A stretch of DNA of 15,768 nucleotides, taken from assembly GCA_021202715.1 (NCBI GenBank), contig JAJQCL010000010.1, forward strand, positions 1 to 15,768, given 5' to 3'. A model generated the notes under the pieces. That model ran no database searches. It was given only the letters and a program-made list of their open reading frames with translations, and was not told the origin of the DNA. This document shows, piece after piece, positions 13,973 through 15,768 of the stretch (its first letter is position 1; each line of letters begins with the position of its first letter). The stretch comes from Lachnospiraceae bacterium. GTDB lineage: Bacteria; Bacillota; Clostridia; Lachnospirales; Lachnospiraceae. The position numbers were made by a program, and so were the translations under genes.

Positions 13973-15031
13973 ATGAGTATCATTGAGACGACCATGGATA
14001 TTCCCGCTGAGCATATGCGGAATGTCTGCGGGCAGCTGGACAGCCATATGAAGAAGATTGAGAAGACTCTGCGGGTCTCTCTGGTGCCCCGGGACGGCAG
14101 TATGAAGATCATCGGGCCGGAGAAGAACATCGAACGGGCCCGCAGTGTGTTCGAGAGTCTGGTGGCTCTGTCCGCCCGCGGCAACACAATCACCGATCAG
14201 AATGTCGATTATGCCCTGTCCCTGTCGATGGAGGAGAAGGCGGAGCAGATCGTGGAGATCGATCAGGAGATCGTGTGCCGGACCCATTCCGGAAAACCGG
14301 TGAAGCCAAAGACGCTGGGGCAGAAAGCGTATGTGGATGCCATTCGTCAGAAAATGATCTGCTTTGGTCTGGGACCGGCGGGTACGGGAAAGACGTATCT
14401 GGCAATGGCCATGGCGATTCAGGCCTTCAAGGACAATGAGGTGCAGCGGATCATCCTGACCCGTCCGGCCATCGAGGCGGGGGAGAACCTTGGATTCCTG
14501 CCCGGCGATCTGCAGAGTAAGATCGATCCCTATCTGCGTCCTCTCTATGACGCTCTTTATCAGATCATGGGAGCGGATTCCTACCTGGCAAACTATGAGA
14601 AAGGGCTGATCGAGGTGGCGCCGCTGGCTTATATGCGCGGCCGCACGCTGGACAATGCCTTTATCATTCTGGATGAAGCGCAGAATACGACACCGGCGCA
14701 GATGAAAATGTTCCTGACGCGGATCGGTTTCGGTTCCCGGGTCGTGGTGACCGGCGATCCGACCCAGAAGGACCTGCCTGCGGGAGCCATTTCCGGCCTC
14801 GACGTGGCTGTGAAGGTGCTGCGGGATGTGGAGGACATCGCCATGGTGACGCTGACGAACCGGGATGTCGTGCGGCATCCGCTGGTGCAGCAGATCGTGG
14901 AGGCTTACGAGAAATATGAGAAGCGGGAGGCCTATCAGGAGAAGCGCCGGGAAGCCTGGCAGGAGAAACGGCGCGCTACCTATATGGTTCGCGGACGGGG
15001 ACCGCAGAAATCAAAAGGAGGACAGAGCTGA
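13973..15031 (+). CDS. phoH: PhoH family ATPase (PhoH-like protein)
   Basis: PhoH proteins are cytoplasmic P-loop ATPases with a helicase-like core and likely RNA-related roles. The 352-residue product has an N-terminal KH-like part (1-65), then Walker A GPAGTGKT (134-141), TRPAIEAGENLGFLPGD, Walker B IILDEAQNT with D234-E235, and VVVTGDPTQKDLP. The C-terminal tail (about 310-352) is helical and basic, with an eight-residue repeat REAYQEKR / REAWQEKR. The ATG at 13973 has GAAGGAG (about 13951-13957) roughly 15 bases upstream, a little far; the next in-frame ATG, at 13994, has no better site. It sits in the Firmicute order yqfD-phoH-ybeY. The stop overlaps the ybeY start (TGATG), which supports coupling and a shared RNA-processing role. 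Confidence 0.94.
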   Translation: MSIIETTMDIPAEHMRNVCGQLDSHMKKIEKTLRVSLVPRDGSMKIIGPEKNIERARSVFESLVALSARGNTITDQNVDYALSLSMEEKAEQIVEIDQEIVCRTHSGKPVKPKTLGQKAYVDAIRQKMICFGLGPAGTGKTYLAMAMAIQAFKDNEVQRIILTRPAIEAGENLGFLPGDLQSKIDPYLRPLYDALYQIMGADSYLANYEKGLIEVAPLAYMRGRTLDNAFIILDEAQNTTPAQMKMFLTRIGFGSRVVVTGDPTQKDLPAGAISGLDVAVKVLRDVEDIAMVTLTNRDVVRHPLVQQIVEAYEKYEKREAYQEKRREAWQEKRRATYMVRGRGPQKSKGGQS

Positions 15032-15534
15032 TGACTTTACACGTCGATGTGGAGACGGACAGGCTGTGGGATCTTCCTTATGAGGCGATTCTCCGTCAGG
15101 TGGTCGAAGGAGCCCTTGACTATGAGGCGTGTCCTTACGAGGCGGAGGTCAGTGTGCTGCTGACGGACGATGAAGGAATCCGGCAGATCAACCGGGAGAA
15201 CCGGGGCGTGGACGCGCCCACGGATGTGCTCTCCTTCCCCATGGCGGAGTATCCGGCACCGGGAGATTTTTCCCGGCTGGAGGAAGAGCAGGCAGATTGC
15301 TTTCACCCGGAGACCGGGGAGCTGCTGCTGGGAGACATTGTCATTTCCATGGACAAGGTGGCGGAGCAGGCCGAGCGATACGGACACAGCCGCACCCGCG
15401 AGCTGGCCTTTCTGGCCGCACACAGCATGTTTCACCTGATGGGCTATGATCACATGGAGGAGGATGAACGGCTCGTCATGGAAGAAAAGCAGAGGGAGCT
15501 GCTGGAGGAGCTGGGGATTTCGAGGGAAGCGTAA
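15031..15534 (+). CDS. ybeY: Endoribonuclease YbeY (rRNA maturation factor)
   Basis: YbeY is a zinc-dependent endoribonuclease needed for 16S rRNA 3' processing and 70S quality control. The 167-residue product carries the metal site H131-S-M-F-H135-L-M-G-Y-D-H141 (HxxxHxxxxxH), the upstream TDVLSFPM and a conserved GDIVIS strand. Length and motifs fit the family. AAAGGAGGAC (15014-15023) lies about eight bases before the ATG, which shares one base with the phoH stop. In many Firmicutes dgkA, cdd and era follow; here a lipoprotein gene follows instead. Confidence 0.96.
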   Translation: MTLHVDVETDRLWDLPYEAILRQVVEGALDYEACPYEAEVSVLLTDDEGIRQINRENRGVDAPTDVLSFPMAEYPAPGDFSRLEEEQADCFHPETGELLLGDIVISMDKVAEQAERYGHSRTRELAFLAAHSMFHLMGYDHMEEDERLVMEEKQRELLEELGISREA

Positions 15535-15571
15535 ACGGATCAAAAATATATGGAAAAACGAGGTATATGAC

Positions 15572-15768
15572 ATGAAGAAAACAGGAACGACCAGAATGTG
15601 GGGAGCTTTTGCACTGTTGACGGTGTTGGCTCTCAGTGCAGCTCTGACCGGCTGCGGGAAGAAGGATGCGGAGGAGACGACGCAGGCGGCGGAAACGACC
15701 GCGGCGGAGACAACGGCGGCAGAGCTTGCAACCGCCGGGATTGCAGCGATTGAGACAGCAGCTGAGAC
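15572..15768 (+). CDS. Lipoprotein with Thr/Ala-rich linker, 3' end missing
   Basis: The visible 65 residues start MKKTGTTRMWG, continue with a hydrophobic helix (about 10-25) and end the signal peptide at a lipobox LTGC with lipidated C28. The mature N terminus GKKDAEETTQ leads into a low-complexity linker of ETTAA units. This is how extracytoplasmic lipoproteins, often solute-binding proteins of Clostridia, begin, but no functional domain lies inside the window. GAGG (15560-15563) is eight bases before the ATG at 15572, 37 bases after the ybeY stop. No clear promoter is visible, so it may be co-transcribed with ybeY. Function is unknown. Confidence 0.85.
   Translation, partial: MKKTGTTRMWGAFALLTVLALSAALTGCGKKDAEETTQAAETTAAETTAAELATAGIAAIETAAE

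Overview
The window looks like chromosomal housekeeping DNA of an endospore-forming Firmicute, most likely a Clostridia/Lachnospiraceae-type gut anaerobe. The reasons are moderately GC-rich coding DNA, AGGAGG-type ribosome binding sites, sigma-A promoters, an SspF-like spore protein gene, the rpsU / yqfC-yqfD / phoH / ybeY block known from Firmicutes, and an Ala/Thr-rich lipoprotein. I see no phage, transposon, CRISPR, tRNA or rRNA.

Left part (1-3340, + strand). The 3' part of the NAD(P)HX repair gene nnrD (its 5' end lies outside) is followed by alanine racemase alr, as in other Firmicutes. Next comes an SspF-like small acid-soluble spore protein behind a likely forespore (sigma-G) promoter, 32 bases ahead of an isochorismatase-fold hydrolase. 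A strong bidirectional terminator closes this unit and also serves the convergent gene to its right.

Polyphosphate block (3439-6721). A short Ppx/GppA phosphatase gene (- strand) and ppk1 (+ strand) diverge from a 304-base region. That region holds 11-base-phased TTTACA-like direct repeats on both strands, each row pointing at its own -10-like box. I read these as candidate PhoP boxes, so synthesis and breakdown of polyphosphate may share phosphate-starvation control.

Middle (6722-12019). An AI-2E/PerM-family membrane protein is split by a frameshift around 7255, with an ATGA stop/start overlap at the break. A 391-base stretch without a convincing gene then carries a near-consensus sigma-A promoter and a leader with two adjacent tri-loop hairpins. 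These precede thiD (HMP/HMP-P kinase), which lies 25 bases ahead of alaS (alanyl-tRNA synthetase, GTG start).

Right part (12020-15768). rpsU has its own strong promoter, a leader hairpin and a terminator. A predicted mother-cell sigma-E promoter drives yqfC-yqfD, and phoH and ybeY follow with close or overlapping junctions. The window ends inside a lipoprotein gene. No wholly new system is evident. The most useful observations are regulatory (sigma-G, sigma-E and Pho-like elements, structured leaders) plus the split transporter.
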